From Streptomyces mexicanus (lineage in GTDB: Bacteria; Actinomycetota; Actinomycetes; Streptomycetales; Streptomycetaceae): a stretch of 60,307 nt of DNA. How positions within the stretch are numbered: the stretch's first letter is position 1; the number at the start of each line of letters is the position of its first letter. Below are positions 32,016 through 42,289 of this stretch, piece by piece. Location: the NCBI RefSeq assembly GCF_902506575.1, contig NZ_LR732544.1:1766163-1826469 (forward strand), in the 5' to 3' direction. The notes below the pieces were generated by a model, which saw only the letters and a list, made by a program, of their open reading frames with translations, was not told the origin of the DNA and did not search any database. The translations under genes and the position numbers were made by a program.

Positions 32016-35000
32016 CACGACGACCACCACCGAGGCATCGGCCACCGCACCGGAGCCGTCCGAGCAGCCGCGGCGCCGGCTGCGCCTGCCCGGACGGGGC
32101 CGGTCCCCCGGCGGCAGCCAGCTGTTCCGCAACGCGTACGCCCTGATGCTCAACACCGGGATCTCCGCGGTGCTGGGCCTCGGCTTCTGGCTGGTCGCCG
32201 CCCGCTACTACACCGACTCCGCCGTCGGCCAGGGCTCGGCCGCCATCGCCGCCATGAAGTTCCTGGCCGGGCTGACCGCGGTCACCCTCACCGGCGCCCT
32301 GGCCCGGTTCATCCCGGTCTCCGGGCGCGCCACCGGCCGGCTGATCGCCCGGACCTATGCGGGCAGTTGCCTGATCGTGGCGCTCGCGGCGGTGGTGTTC
32401 CTGCTCACCCTGGACACGTGGGGGCCGTCGTACCGCTTCCTGCACGGGCTCTCCCACGGGCTGGGCTTCGTCGCGGCCGTGATGGCGTGGAACCTGCTGA
32501 CCCTGCAGGACGGGGTGCTCACCGGGCTGCGCAGCGCGCCCTGGGTGCCGGTGGGCAACACCGTGTTCTCGGCGGTGAAGCTGGCACTGCTGGTGGGACT
32601 GGCCGCCGCGCTCCCGACGGCCGGCGTGTTCGTCTCCTGGGTGGTGGCGATCGCCACCTCCGTGGTCCCGCTGGGCTGGCTGGTCTTCCGCCGCCTGGTG
32701 CCCCGGCACGTGAAGGCCACCGAGGAGCAGGCCAAGCCGCCCACGACCGGGGAACTCGGCCGGTTCCTGGCCGGGGACTACACCGGCTCCCTGTTCTCCC
32801 TCGCCGTGACCTACCTCGTGCCGGTGATCATCGCCTCGCAGGTCAGCTCCGCGGACAACGCCTACTTCTACATCACCACCACCATCGGCGGCACCGTCAA
32901 CCTGCTCGCCATCAACATGGGCGCCTCCCTCACCGTCGAGGGCTCGCACGACCCGGCGCGGCTGGCCGCGAACACCCGGGCGGCGCTGAAACGGATGGCC
33001 CGGATCATGGTGCCGATCTGCGGGCTGCTGTTCCTGCTGGCGCCGCAGATCCTGCACGTCTTCGGCGAGGGCTACGCGCACGCCGCGACCCCGCTGCTGC
33101 GCTGGTTCGCCGTCGGGGCGCTGCTGCGGGTGGTGATGGAGACGTACTTCGCGGTGCTGCGCGCGCAGAGCCGCACCTCGGGACTGGCCTGGCTGCAGGG
33201 CCTGCTGTGCGTGCTGGTGCTCGGCCTGACGCTGCTGCTGCTGCCCCGGATGGGGCTGACCGGCGCGGGCGTCGCGGAGATCTCCAGCCTCGCCGTGATC
33301 GTCGCGATCGCCGCGCCCAGGCTGTACCGGCCCGTGCGGGCCGCGCCCGCCGCCGCGGCCGAGGCCGTGGCACCCGACGGGGACCTCGCCGACCTGGGCA
33401 CGGACACGGCCGGCGGCCAGGGCGTGCGGCGGCGGCCGGGCTGGGCCCGGTCCGACACCCTGGCGCTGGGCATCCACGTCGACTTCGACCACGTGGAACG
33501 CCGGCCCGACGTCCGCCCCGGCCCGGGCACGCCGCCCGCGGGCCTCGCCGTGCCCGGGGACGCCCCCGGGCACGGGCACGGGTCCGGGCAGCGGGACGCG
33601 TGGGAGGGGGACGCCCCGTTCGCGGCCGACGAGCGCGCGGTCGTCCCCGACGCGCCGTTCACCACCGGGGAACGGGCGGTCGTGCCGGGCGCGCCGCCGG
33701 CCGCCACGGAACACCAGGCCGGCCCCGACGCGCCGTCCCGGACCGGGGGACGCAAGGCCGACCCGGAGGCGGCGCTCGCGGCGCTCGGCGCGCCCGAACC
33801 GGAGCCGGGAGACGGGCCGGAGCCGCGGCCGCGGCCCGCGTCGGACGCCGGCCGTCCGGGCGCGCCCGCGCGCTCCGGGCGGCAGCGGCTGCTGCCCACC
33901 CGCGCCGGCGTCCTCCTCGGCTGCCTGCTGACCGCGGCGCTGCTGCTGTACTGGGTGCCCGCGGCCCGGCTCGACGACGCCGACCTGGAACGGATGGGCG
34001 GGCCCGGCCTGATCTCGGTGCTGCCGCTGCCCACGCTGGTCGGTGCCGCGCTGCTGATCACGGTGTTCGCCGTGCTGCTGTGGCTGCGCCGCGAGCACCG
34101 GGCGCTGCTGCTGGTGACACTGCTGGCGACCGTGGTGTCGCTGCACGCGCTGCCGGCCGTGATCGAGAGCGAGCCGCGGTTCGCGACGGCCTGGCAGCAC
34201 CTGGGCTTCATCGACTACATCGACCGCACCGGAGCGGCCGTCCCCGACCTGGACGCCCGCTGGAGCTGGCCCGGGTTCTTCGCGGTGGCCGCGTTCGTCG
34301 CCCGGGCCTGCGGGCTGAGCGACTTCACCGAGGTCATCCGCTGGTGGCCGATGACGGTCCAACTGCTGTACCTGGCGCCGATGTTCCTGCTGACCCGCTC
34401 GCTGCGGGCGAGCTGGCGGGCCCGCTGGAGCGGCCTGTGGATCTTCGTGCTCAGCGGCTGGGTGGGCCAGGACTACTTCTCCCCGCAGGGCTTCACGTTC
34501 CTGCTCTACCTGGCGTTCGTGGCGATCCTGCTGGTCTGCTTCCGGGCGCCGCGCATGCTGTGGGCGAAGGCGCGGCCCGGGGAGGCGGAGGTCGAGCCGG
34601 CCGGCCGGCGGCAGCGGGCCGTGCTGCTGCTGGTGCTGATCGGGCTGTTCGCGGCCACCGTCCCCGCCCACCAGCTCACCCCGTTCATGATGCTGGGCGT
34701 GGTGGCCGTACTGGTCCTCGTCGGCCGCTGCGAGCTGCGCGGGCTGCCCCTGCTGTGCGCGGTGATGGTGCTGTTCTGGCTGGGCTTCATGGCCGAGCCG
34801 TACTGGTCGGGGCACTTCGACGAGCTGTTCGGCGGCGTCGGCGGGGTCGGCAGCAATGTCTCGACGTCCGTCTCGGGCCGCATCCAGGGCGGCGACTCCA
34901 CGCACAAGCTGGTGCTGTACATGCGGGTGCTGCTGGCCGGCGCGGTCATGCTGCTGGCCTGCTGGGGCTGGTGGCGGCGGCGCGAGCACCAGTACCGGGA

Positions 35001-35910
35001 GCGCTCGCTGCTGGTGCTCGCCTTCGTGCCGTTCCTCGGCTTCGGCATGCAGTCCTACGGCGGCGAGATGGCCCTCAGGGTCTTCATGTTCGCCCTGCCC
35101 GGGGCCGCTCTGCTCGCCGCGCTCGCGCTGTTCCCGCGCGCCGGGGTCACCGCCGAGGAACGCCACAAGGACCGGGTGAGCCCGGCCCCGCTCGCCGCGC
35201 TGCTGGCCGGGCTGCTGCTCATGGGCGGCTTCCTGGTGGCCCGGTGGGGCAACGAGCCCTTCGAGCGGATCCGGCCCGGCGAGGTCGCCGCGATGGACTA
35301 CGTCTACGCCCACGACAAGCCGACCGTACGGGTGCTGTGGCTGAGCAACGACACGGTCGACAACGTCACGCCGGCCATGCCGTGGGGCGCGCGGGACATG
35401 GAGCGCGTCACCTACGTGCCCACCCTGGCGCCGACCGATCCGGTGCTGGTGTCGAGCCTGGTCAAGGCGCTCAAGGACGCGGGTCCGAACTCGTATCTGA
35501 TGGTCAACGACAGTCAGGTGACGTATCTGCGGATGGACGCGGGCTACTCGGCCACCTGGGCCTCGCGGCTGGTGGAGAACCTCGACCACCGGCAGGAGCT
35601 GAAGAAGGTCCTCGTCAACGACGACGTGACGATGTACGCGCTGCGCGCCCGGCCGGCCGGTCCGGTGCCCGAGCCGGATCCGGGTCCCATCGGGCCGAAG
35701 GTGACGTGGACGCCCTGGTCGGTGGTCGGCGGGCTGGCGGCGCTGGCGCTGGTGCTGCTGCTGGCGGCCCGCGAGGTCGCCCGGGTCGCCCTGCGGCCGA
35801 GCGTGCGGCACCTGCGCCGGCTGCAGGGCGGCTTCTGGTTCTCGCTGCCGCTGCTGGCGCTGCTGCTGGCCTCGCTGGTGCAGCGGTTCCTGACGAGGGG
35901 GCGGGGGTAG
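32008..35910 (+). CDS. Fused polysaccharide flippase and polymerase/GT-C-like membrane protein
   Basis: 1300 residues from GTG 32008. Residues about 45-440 form a Wzx/MATE-like flippase with about twelve helices (RNAYALMLNTGISAVLGLGFWLVAARYYT, and NAYFYITTTIGGTVNLLAINMGASLTVEG). Residues about 440-625 are a Pro/Gly/Ala/Glu-rich linker without structure. Residues about 625-1085 hold a second set of about ten helices resembling an O-antigen-polymerase/GT-C protein (WVGQDYFSPQGFTF, VPAHQLTPFMMLGVV). A roughly 130-residue extracellular domain and two final helices follow. The fusion couples export of the lipid-linked unit to its polymerisation (inference). The length is unusual, since most systems use two genes. 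Confidence 0.8.
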   Translation: MSDTTTTTEASATAPEPSEQPRRRLRLPGRGRSPGGSQLFRNAYALMLNTGISAVLGLGFWLVAARYYTDSAVGQGSAAIAAMKFLAGLTAVTLTGALARFIPVSGRATGRLIARTYAGSCLIVALAAVVFLLTLDTWGPSYRFLHGLSHGLGFVAAVMAWNLLTLQDGVLTGLRSAPWVPVGNTVFSAVKLALLVGLAAALPTAGVFVSWVVAIATSVVPLGWLVFRRLVPRHVKATEEQAKPPTTGELGRFLAGDYTGSLFSLAVTYLVPVIIASQVSSADNAYFYITTTIGGTVNLLAINMGASLTVEGSHDPARLAANTRAALKRMARIMVPICGLLFLLAPQILHVFGEGYAHAATPLLRWFAVGALLRVVMETYFAVLRAQSRTSGLAWLQGLLCVLVLGLTLLLLPRMGLTGAGVAEISSLAVIVAIAAPRLYRPVRAAPAAAAEAVAPDGDLADLGTDTAGGQGVRRRPGWARSDTLALGIHVDFDHVERRPDVRPGPGTPPAGLAVPGDAPGHGHGSGQRDAWEGDAPFAADERAVVPDAPFTTGERAVVPGAPPAATEHQAGPDAPSRTGGRKADPEAALAALGAPEPEPGDGPEPRPRPASDAGRPGAPARSGRQRLLPTRAGVLLGCLLTAALLLYWVPAARLDDADLERMGGPGLISVLPLPTLVGAALLITVFAVLLWLRREHRALLLVTLLATVVSLHALPAVIESEPRFATAWQHLGFIDYIDRTGAAVPDLDARWSWPGFFAVAAFVARACGLSDFTEVIRWWPMTVQLLYLAPMFLLTRSLRASWRARWSGLWIFVLSGWVGQDYFSPQGFTFLLYLAFVAILLVCFRAPRMLWAKARPGEAEVEPAGRRQRAVLLLVLIGLFAATVPAHQLTPFMMLGVVAVLVLVGRCELRGLPLLCAVMVLFWLGFMAEPYWSGHFDELFGGVGGVGSNVSTSVSGRIQGGDSTHKLVLYMRVLLAGAVMLLACWGWWRRREHQYRERSLLVLAFVPFLGFGMQSYGGEMALRVFMFALPGAALLAALALFPRAGVTAEERHKDRVSPAPLAALLAGLLLMGGFLVARWGNEPFERIRPGEVAAMDYVYAHDKPTVRVLWLSNDTVDNVTPAMPWGARDMERVTYVPTLAPTDPVLVSSLVKALKDAGPNSYLMVNDSQVTYLRMDAGYSATWASRLVENLDHRQELKKVLVNDDVTMYALRARPAGPVPEPDPGPIGPKVTWTPWSVVGGLAALALVLLLAAREVARVALRPSVRHLRRLQGGFWFSLPLLALLLASLVQRFLTRGRG

Positions 35911-35928
35911 GGCCCCCGCCGGGGTCCG

Positions 35929-35988
35929 GCCCTACGGGGTGACGTGGCGCGGGCGGCTCACCGCTGGAGCCACGTCACCCCGTAGGGC
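35929..35988. terminator. Long inverted repeat terminator between convergent genes
   Basis: A perfect 19-bp stem (35929-35947 with 35970-35988) and 22-base loop separate the flippase-polymerase gene from the convergent GH gene. The right arm is the coding end of the GH gene (KPYGVTW), so the left arm is an inverted copy of that coding stretch. It should stop transcripts from both sides. Confidence 0.75.
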
Positions 35989-37379
35989 TTCATGTCGAAC
36001 CGCCTGCCGTCGACCTGGGCGCTGATCGTCCGGTCGCGGGTGTTGACCACCAGGACGGTTCTGTCACTGGCCAGGACCCGCACGTTCGGCACGTCGTCCG
36101 GCGCCACGGGGACCGTGCGGTACGTCGTGCCGGGCGGGAAGGCGCGGTCGAAGCGGGTGAGGAGGTCGTACAGGGGCAGGGTCCGCCCGCCGTCCGCGGT
36201 GTCGGTGGGCGTCCACAGGCAGCCGGGGCAGTCGGTGCCCTTCTCCTCCTCCGGGTTCCAGTAGAAGCCGGAGGAGGCGCCGCCCTTGACCATCGCGATC
36301 ATCCCGGCGGCCTGCACGGCGACGCGGTGCGGCTCGGACCAGCCCTTGCGGTCGTCGTTGCCGTCGGCCGGCTCGACGTAGTACTCGGCCCACCACAGCG
36401 GCAGGTCGTGCGTCTGCCGGCGCACCCACCGGCCGACGGCCGTCAGCTTGTCCGTGGCGGCGAACTCGTTCGGCAGCAGTTCGTCGTCCTTGGTGTAGCT
36501 GGAGCCGTCGACGACGACGAAGTCGGCGCCCGCCTTGTGCGTGTTCCAGTAGGTGAAGGCGTCCAGGACCCGCTGGTCCATGGCCCCCCACGGGCCGCGC
36601 AGGGCGGTGGAGGCGTACTCCTTCTGCCGTGGGTCGACGCTGTCCATGACGAGGTACGGCCCGCCCACCATGATCTCGGGGTTCACCTGCTTGAGCGCCC
36701 GGTAGACCAGGTTGTACAGCTCGGTGTAGCCCTCGTAGTCCCAGCGGGCGGCGGCGTCGTCCCAGAAGCCCTTGAACTCGTTCCAGACCAGGAAGTGGCG
36801 CACGTCCGGGTACCGCTTGGCGACGGTCGCGGCGAGCGCGGCGTAGTCCTTGTAGTGGGCGGGCGTCGGGGCGGTCTCCAGAGCCCGCTTGCTCCAGTCG
36901 GTGTTGTCCACCCCGGCACGGCCGCCCTTCATCCAGTCCGGGGCGCAGCACAGGGTGATCACCGGGGTGCCGCCCGAGGCGCGCATGAAGTCCACCCGGC
37001 GGTCCAGCGCGGCGAAGTCGTAACGCCCCTTGACCGGCTCGGGGTTGTCGGCGCCCCAGCCCATGATGGCCTGGTTCTGCGGCAGCGGGCCGTCCTTCGC
37101 CAGGGCCCCCGAGACCCGGGCGGTCGCCGCGCCGCTGCCCTCGTCGGCGCTGAACTGGGTGTGCGTGAACCCCCAGCCGACGTACGGCTTCTGCGCGTAG
37201 CGCGGCGCCGCGGGCGTGCCGTGCACCGCGTCGCCGTCGCGTGTCGTGCCCTCGGTGCTCGCACCGCCCGGCAGCGCGTCGACCAGCGCCACCAGCAGGG
37301 CCACCACGGCCGCGCCCACCCCGAGCAGCGCGGTGAGCCGCCACCGCCCTACCCCCGAATCCCACCCATGACGTCCCAT
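35958..37379 (-). CDS. Membrane-anchored glycoside hydrolase, GH39-like (PslG-type role)
   Basis: A 473-residue protein with one N-terminal signal anchor (LTALLGVGAAVVALLVALVDAL) and an extracellular TIM-barrel. The acid/base Glu lies in LVWNEFKGFW and a likely nucleophile in LWWAEYYVEP, the NE...E pattern of clan A hydrolases. It is usually annotated as xylan 1,4-beta-xylosidase, but its place beside an exopolysaccharide operon resembles Pseudomonas PslG, a GH39 endoglycosidase that trims the polymer made by its own locus. ATG 37379 was chosen because it precedes the anchor; no strong ribosome binding site is visible. Confidence 0.8.
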   Translation of the reverse strand: MGRHGWDSGVGRWRLTALLGVGAAVVALLVALVDALPGGASTEGTTRDGDAVHGTPAAPRYAQKPYVGWGFTHTQFSADEGSGAATARVSGALAKDGPLPQNQAIMGWGADNPEPVKGRYDFAALDRRVDFMRASGGTPVITLCCAPDWMKGGRAGVDNTDWSKRALETAPTPAHYKDYAALAATVAKRYPDVRHFLVWNEFKGFWDDAAARWDYEGYTELYNLVYRALKQVNPEIMVGGPYLVMDSVDPRQKEYASTALRGPWGAMDQRVLDAFTYWNTHKAGADFVVVDGSSYTKDDELLPNEFAATDKLTAVGRWVRRQTHDLPLWWAEYYVEPADGNDDRKGWSEPHRVAVQAAGMIAMVKGGASSGFYWNPEEEKGTDCPGCLWTPTDTADGGRTLPLYDLLTRFDRAFPPGTTYRTVPVAPDDVPNVRVLASDRTVLVVNTRDRTISAQVDGRRFDMKPYGVTWLQR

Positions 37380-37512
37380 CAAGGACAACAGTAAGGGCGG
37401 AATCGGCCGCTCGGACAGGGTTTGGGCAGGCTCGCCGCGACAGGAGCGCGACACGGGCGGCGCGCCCCGCAAACGGGGTGCGCGCAAGGCCCCGGTGGCG
37501 GATCATGGCGGC

Positions 37513-38622
<1,110 letters not shown>

Positions 38623-38667
38623 CGGGCTCCGCCGGTGGCGGACGCCGGCTGGTGCTTTGATGGGCGT

Positions 38668-39441
38668 ATGACCCTGTTCGTCGGGACGTCCGGCTGGCAG
38701 TACAAGGACTGGCGGGGCGTGCTGTACCCGGAGGGCTGCCCCACCCGGCTGTGGCTGGAGGAGTACGCGGGCGCGTTCGCCACGGTCGAGCTCAACAACG
38801 CCTTCTACCGGCTGCCGGAGCGGGAGACCTTCGCGGCGTGGCGGCAGCGGGTGCCGCCGGACTTCGTGGTCGCGGTCAAGGCGAGCCGCTTCCTGACCCA
38901 CATCAAGCGGCTGAAGGACCCCGAGGAGCCGGTGGAGCGGCTGATGACGCGGGCGGCGGCCCTGGGCGACCGGCTCGGTCCCGTCCTGCTGCAACTGCCG
39001 CCGACGCTGCGCGCCGATTCCGGCCTGCTGGACGCCTGCCTCGCCCGCTTCCCGCCGGGCACGCGGGTGGCGGTCGAGCCGCGGCACGAGTCGTGGTGGA
39101 GCCCGCAGGTCCGCTCCGTGCTGGAGCTGCGGGGCGCCGCGCTGTGCTGGGCCGACGCCCACGCCCGCCCGGTCACGCCGCTGTGGCGGACCGCCGACTG
39201 GGGCTACGTCCGCTTCCACGTGGGCCGCGCCCTGCCCTGGCCGCACTACGGGCGGCGGTGCCTGGAGACCTGGGTCGACCGCATCGCGACCACCTGGCCG
39301 GACGAGCGGGAGGGGTACGCGTACTTCAACAACGACCCCACGGGCGCGGCTGTGCGGGACGCGGTGACGTTCGCTCGGGCGGCGCGGCGCGCGAGCCTGA
39401 CGGTGACCCGCACCCCGGAGGCGGTGCCGGCCCGCCGCTGA
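38668..39441 (+). CDS. DUF72 domain-containing protein
   Basis: A 257-residue TIM-barrel protein of the DUF72 (YecE-like) family. The start LFVGTSGWQYKDWRG, then VELNNAFYRLP, FVVAVKASRFLTHIKRL, VAVEPRHESWW and the end AYFNNDPTGAAV, are all family blocks. Function is unknown; UV-endonuclease-like and nucleic-acid roles have been proposed. ATG 38668 has no ribosome binding site and may be leaderless. It lies 45 bp after the AAA ATPase gene. Confidence 0.9.
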   Translation: MTLFVGTSGWQYKDWRGVLYPEGCPTRLWLEEYAGAFATVELNNAFYRLPERETFAAWRQRVPPDFVVAVKASRFLTHIKRLKDPEEPVERLMTRAAALGDRLGPVLLQLPPTLRADSGLLDACLARFPPGTRVAVEPRHESWWSPQVRSVLELRGAALCWADAHARPVTPLWRTADWGYVRFHVGRALPWPHYGRRCLETWVDRIATTWPDEREGYAYFNNDPTGAAVRDAVTFARAARRASLTVTRTPEAVPARR

Positions 39442-39490
39442 GCCGGGCGCGCCGGGGGTGGCCCACCGTGGCCCACCGCTGGGCCGCGGG

Positions 39491-39859
39491 CTATCGGGCG
39501 TAGGCCGCGCGCAGGGCGTCGCGTACGGCGGCCAGCGCGGCGTCCTCGTCCAGCCCGAGTCGGCGCACCCGCTCCGCGTAGGCCTGCGCGGCCGTCGCCG
39601 CCTCGCGTTCGGCGGCCGAGCCGGCGGCCGCCACGAAGGTGCCGTTGCGCCCGCGTGTCTCGATCACCCCGTCGGTCTCCAGCGCCCGATAGGCCTTGGC
39701 GACCGTGTTGGCCGCCAGCCCCAGCGATTCGGCCAGTGCGCGCACCGTGGGCAGCCGGTACCCCACCGGCAGCGCTCCCGAGCGCGCCTGCTCGGAGATC
39801 TGCGCCCGCACCTGCTCGTAGGGGGGCGCGCCGTCGTGGATCTGGATCGACAAGGTCAC
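39491..39859 (-). CDS. GntR family regulator (YtrA-type, short)
   Basis: A 122-residue regulator with only the winged helix (PPYEQVRAQISEQARSGALPVGYRLPTVRALAESLGLAANTVAKAYRALE) and a short helical C-terminal tail, the YtrA subfamily layout. GTG 39859 is the start that gives the usual SIQIHDGAPPYEQ N-terminus. It is divergent from a GNAT gene. YtrA regulators commonly control adjacent transporter or resistance genes; no ABC genes are adjacent, so the target is unclear. Confidence 0.85.
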   Translation of the reverse strand: MTLSIQIHDGAPPYEQVRAQISEQARSGALPVGYRLPTVRALAESLGLAANTVAKAYRALETDGVIETRGRNGTFVAAAGSAAEREAATAAQAYAERVRRLGLDEDAALAAVRDALRAAYAR

Positions 39860-39959
39860 GTGGCGATTGTCGCGCACCCGGCCGAGCGGCGGGACGGGCG
39901 GCCCGCGGCCGGGAAAACAGGAGGCGGCCCGCGGGATGCGCTGCGTAGCGTGCACCCCC

Positions 39960-40889
39960 ATGACTGTCATCGTCCGCGACCTGCGCGCCGACGCGCGCGC
40001 CGATCTCGAAGGCTTCGCCCGCGTACGGCACCTGGCGCTGCCCTACATGCTGCTCACCGCCGATTCGCTGGCCCACGACCTCGCCCACATGCATCCCGAC
40101 GCCCACTACCGCCCGCTGGTGGCCGTCGCGGACGGCGAGGTGATCGGCACCGCGCAGGTGCTCCTGGTGCACGACAGCGCCGAGCCCGGCGTGGGCAGCG
40201 TCAACGTGTACGTGCACCCGCGGCACACCGGCCGCGGCGCCGGCACCCTGCTCGTGCGGGCCGCCGAGGAGCACCTGGCCGCGCACGGCGCGGTCCGGCT
40301 GTCCTCATGGGTGCTGGACGAGCCGGGCACCCGCGCCTTCGCCGCACGCCACGGCTACCGCAGCAGCCGCTCCGCCCACTTCCTCCGGCTGGACCTGGTC
40401 GGCGGCACGCTTCCGCCGCTCGCGGACCCGCCCCCCGGGGTGGAGCTGCGCCGCGGCTCCGACTTCGCCGCCGACCCACGCCCCCTGTTCGAGCTGGACG
40501 CGCGGACGACGGCGGACGAACCCAGCGACGTGGACCACGAGTTCACCGACTACGAGTCCTGGCTGGCGGAGACCTGGCGGCATCCGCTGTTCAGCCCCGA
40601 GCTGACGTCGGTGGTCCTGGTCGACGGCCGCCCCGCGGCGTTCTCGGCGGCCCGCACGGACGGCGGCAGGCGGTACGGCACGGTCATGACGGGCACCGCA
40701 CAGGAGTTCCGTGGCCGGGGCCTGGCCAAGCTCGCCAAGAACGACTCCCTGCACCGGGCCCGGGCCGCCGGGTACACCGAGGCCTTCACGGGCAACGACA
40801 CCGGCAACGGGCCGATGCTCGCGATCAACAAGTGGTTCGGGTACGAGGTGTGCGCGACGGAGGTGCGGTATGTCCGGGAACTCGGCTGA
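39960..40889 (+). CDS. Tandem GNAT acetyltransferase
   Basis: 309 residues with two GNAT folds. The first (about 1-150) has VNVYVHPRHTGRGAGTLLVRAAEEH, the acetyl-CoA loop. The second (about 170-305) has TVMTGTAQEFRGRGLAKLAKNDSLHRA and NKWFGYEVCATEVRY. The tandem architecture resembles mycothiol synthase MshD and aminoglycoside acetyltransferase-like proteins. TAGCGT at 39945-39950 could be the -10 of a leaderless message from ATG 39960. Its 3' end overlaps the DUF402 gene by 20 bp. Confidence 0.86.
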   Translation: MTVIVRDLRADARADLEGFARVRHLALPYMLLTADSLAHDLAHMHPDAHYRPLVAVADGEVIGTAQVLLVHDSAEPGVGSVNVYVHPRHTGRGAGTLLVRAAEEHLAAHGAVRLSSWVLDEPGTRAFAARHGYRSSRSAHFLRLDLVGGTLPPLADPPPGVELRRGSDFAADPRPLFELDARTTADEPSDVDHEFTDYESWLAETWRHPLFSPELTSVVLVDGRPAAFSAARTDGGRRYGTVMTGTAQEFRGRGLAKLAKNDSLHRARAAGYTEAFTGNDTGNGPMLAINKWFGYEVCATEVRYVRELG

Positions 40890-41391
40890 GGCCGCCGCTG
40901 CCGAGGGTCCGGTGGCGGACCGGCTGACCGTGGTCCTGGTCAAGGGCGGCCGGACGAAGATCCGGTACCCGTGCGTACTGGTGGCCGACGAGGGCGCGCG
41001 GATCACCGTGCGGGCGGCCTGGGCGGGCGCCGGCGTGCGCGACTTCGGGTTCGTGCGCTTCGAGCCGGGCGACGTCTTCACGGAGCACTACTGGCGCGAC
41101 CGGTGGTACGCGGTGAAGGAGGTCCGCGACGGCGCGGGACGGCTGAAGGGCTGGTACTGCGACGTGACACGCCCCGCCGTCCGGCGTGGCGGCGAACTCG
41201 TCGTGGAGGACCTCGATCTGGATCTGTGGTGTTCCGCGGACGGCACGGACGTGCGCCGCCTGGACGAGGACGAATTCGCCGCGAGCGGCCTGGCGCGCCG
41301 GGACCCCGAGGCCGCGGCCGCCGCCGTGGCCGCGCTCGACGAGCTGGAGGCGTGGGCACGCGGGGGCGGCTTCGCGGCACTGCCGGGCTGA
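40870..41391 (+). CDS. DUF402 domain-containing protein
   Basis: A 173-residue protein of the DUF402 family, some of whose members hydrolyse nucleoside di- or triphosphates. Visible are FGFVRFEPGDVFTEHYWRDRWYAVKEV, LKGWYCDVTRP and VVEDLDLDLWCSADG with the conserved acidic residues that bind metal. GGAGGT stands before ATG 40870, inside the end of the GNAT gene, so it is translationally coupled to it. The C-terminus is an Ala-rich helix. Confidence 0.86.
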   Translation: MSGNSAEAAAAEGPVADRLTVVLVKGGRTKIRYPCVLVADEGARITVRAAWAGAGVRDFGFVRFEPGDVFTEHYWRDRWYAVKEVRDGAGRLKGWYCDVTRPAVRRGGELVVEDLDLDLWCSADGTDVRRLDEDEFAASGLARRDPEAAAAAVAALDELEAWARGGGFAALPG

Positions 41392-41394
41392 GGA

Positions 41395-41503
41395 GCGGCC
41401 GGTGCCGTGCCGCATGGCCCACCGGCCGGTGCCGTACCGCACGTCCCACCGGCCGGCGCGGTCCCGGCATGGTTCACCGGCCGGCGCCGCCCCGCACGGC
41501 CCA
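41395..41503. repeat. Four degenerate 27-28-bp tandem repeats
   Basis: Units begin CCGGCCGG and end near CCCA (41395-41421, 41422-41448, 41449-41476, 41477-41503). They fill the gap between the convergent DUF402 and methyltransferase genes and may act together as a terminator region. Confidence 0.6.
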
Positions 41504-41523
41504 CAAGCACTGCCCCCGCCGGC

Positions 41524-42150
41524 TCACACCGTCGCCACCACCGCGTACCGCTCGTCGTCCACCTCCCTCCCCCACAGGCGGGCGTCCTCGGACAGGTGCT
41601 CGATGCGGGTGTGGTCCGCGAGAGGGGCGAGAAGAGTGAGGAGGCGATCCGTGGGTATGCCGCCCGGGGTGAGCGTGCCCCAGACACCCTCGACCAGGAC
41701 CAGCCGCCCCGCCGGGCGCAGCAGCGCCCGCCAGTGCCGCAGGGCACGGGCGGGGTCGGGCAGTGCCCACAGCACGTGGCGCACGAGCACGACGTCGAAG
41801 CGCCGCCCGTCCACGGGCGGCTGCGCCGCGTCGCCGACCAGGAACACCGCGTCGCGGCCCGCGAGCTTGGCGCGGGCCCGCTCCACCATGTTCGCCGAGA
41901 GGTCCACGCCGGTGACCCGGTGTCCCTGCTCGGCGGCGAGGAGGGACAGGCTGCCGGTGCCGCAGCCGAGGTCGAGGATCTCGGCGGGGCCGTCCGGCAG
42001 CCAGCCGCGCAGCCGCTCGGCCCAGGCGGCCCGCACCTGCGGATCGCGCAGCCCGTGATCGGGCTCGTCGTCGAAGACCGCCGCCTGGGCGTCCCAGTCC
42101 ACGGGGCCCGGGGCAGCCGCCTCACCGTCGGTCGTCATCTGCTCACTCAT
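41524..42150 (-). CDS. Class I SAM-dependent methyltransferase
   Basis: A 208-residue Rossmann methyltransferase. Motif I is ILDLGCGTGSLSLL, motif II GVDLSANMVERARAKL, the acidic post-I region FLVGDAAQPP, and motif IV FDVVLVRHVLWALPDP. It fits the UbiE/Methyltransf_11 group acting on small molecules. ATG 42150 was chosen as the first Met of the plausible N-terminus. It is convergent with DUF402. Substrate unknown. Confidence 0.88.
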   Translation of the reverse strand: MSEQMTTDGEAAAPGPVDWDAQAAVFDDEPDHGLRDPQVRAAWAERLRGWLPDGPAEILDLGCGTGSLSLLAAEQGHRVTGVDLSANMVERARAKLAGRDAVFLVGDAAQPPVDGRRFDVVLVRHVLWALPDPARALRHWRALLRPAGRLVLVEGVWGTLTPGGIPTDRLLTLLAPLADHTRIEHLSEDARLWGREVDDERYAVVATV

Positions 42151-42289
42151 GGCCCCAAGGGTGACACCCACCACTGACAGCCGATCCGTGACGGCAGCCA
42201 CAGACAGACCGGCACCGATGAGGAACTCTCACCCGAAAGGTCTACCTCCGTGAGAACACGGAACCCGGTAGACGTCGAAGGAGGCAGTG

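Noticed and set aside
41395..41503. Tandem 27-bp units as a CRISPR array
   Set aside because: Units are contiguous and degenerate, with no unique spacers.
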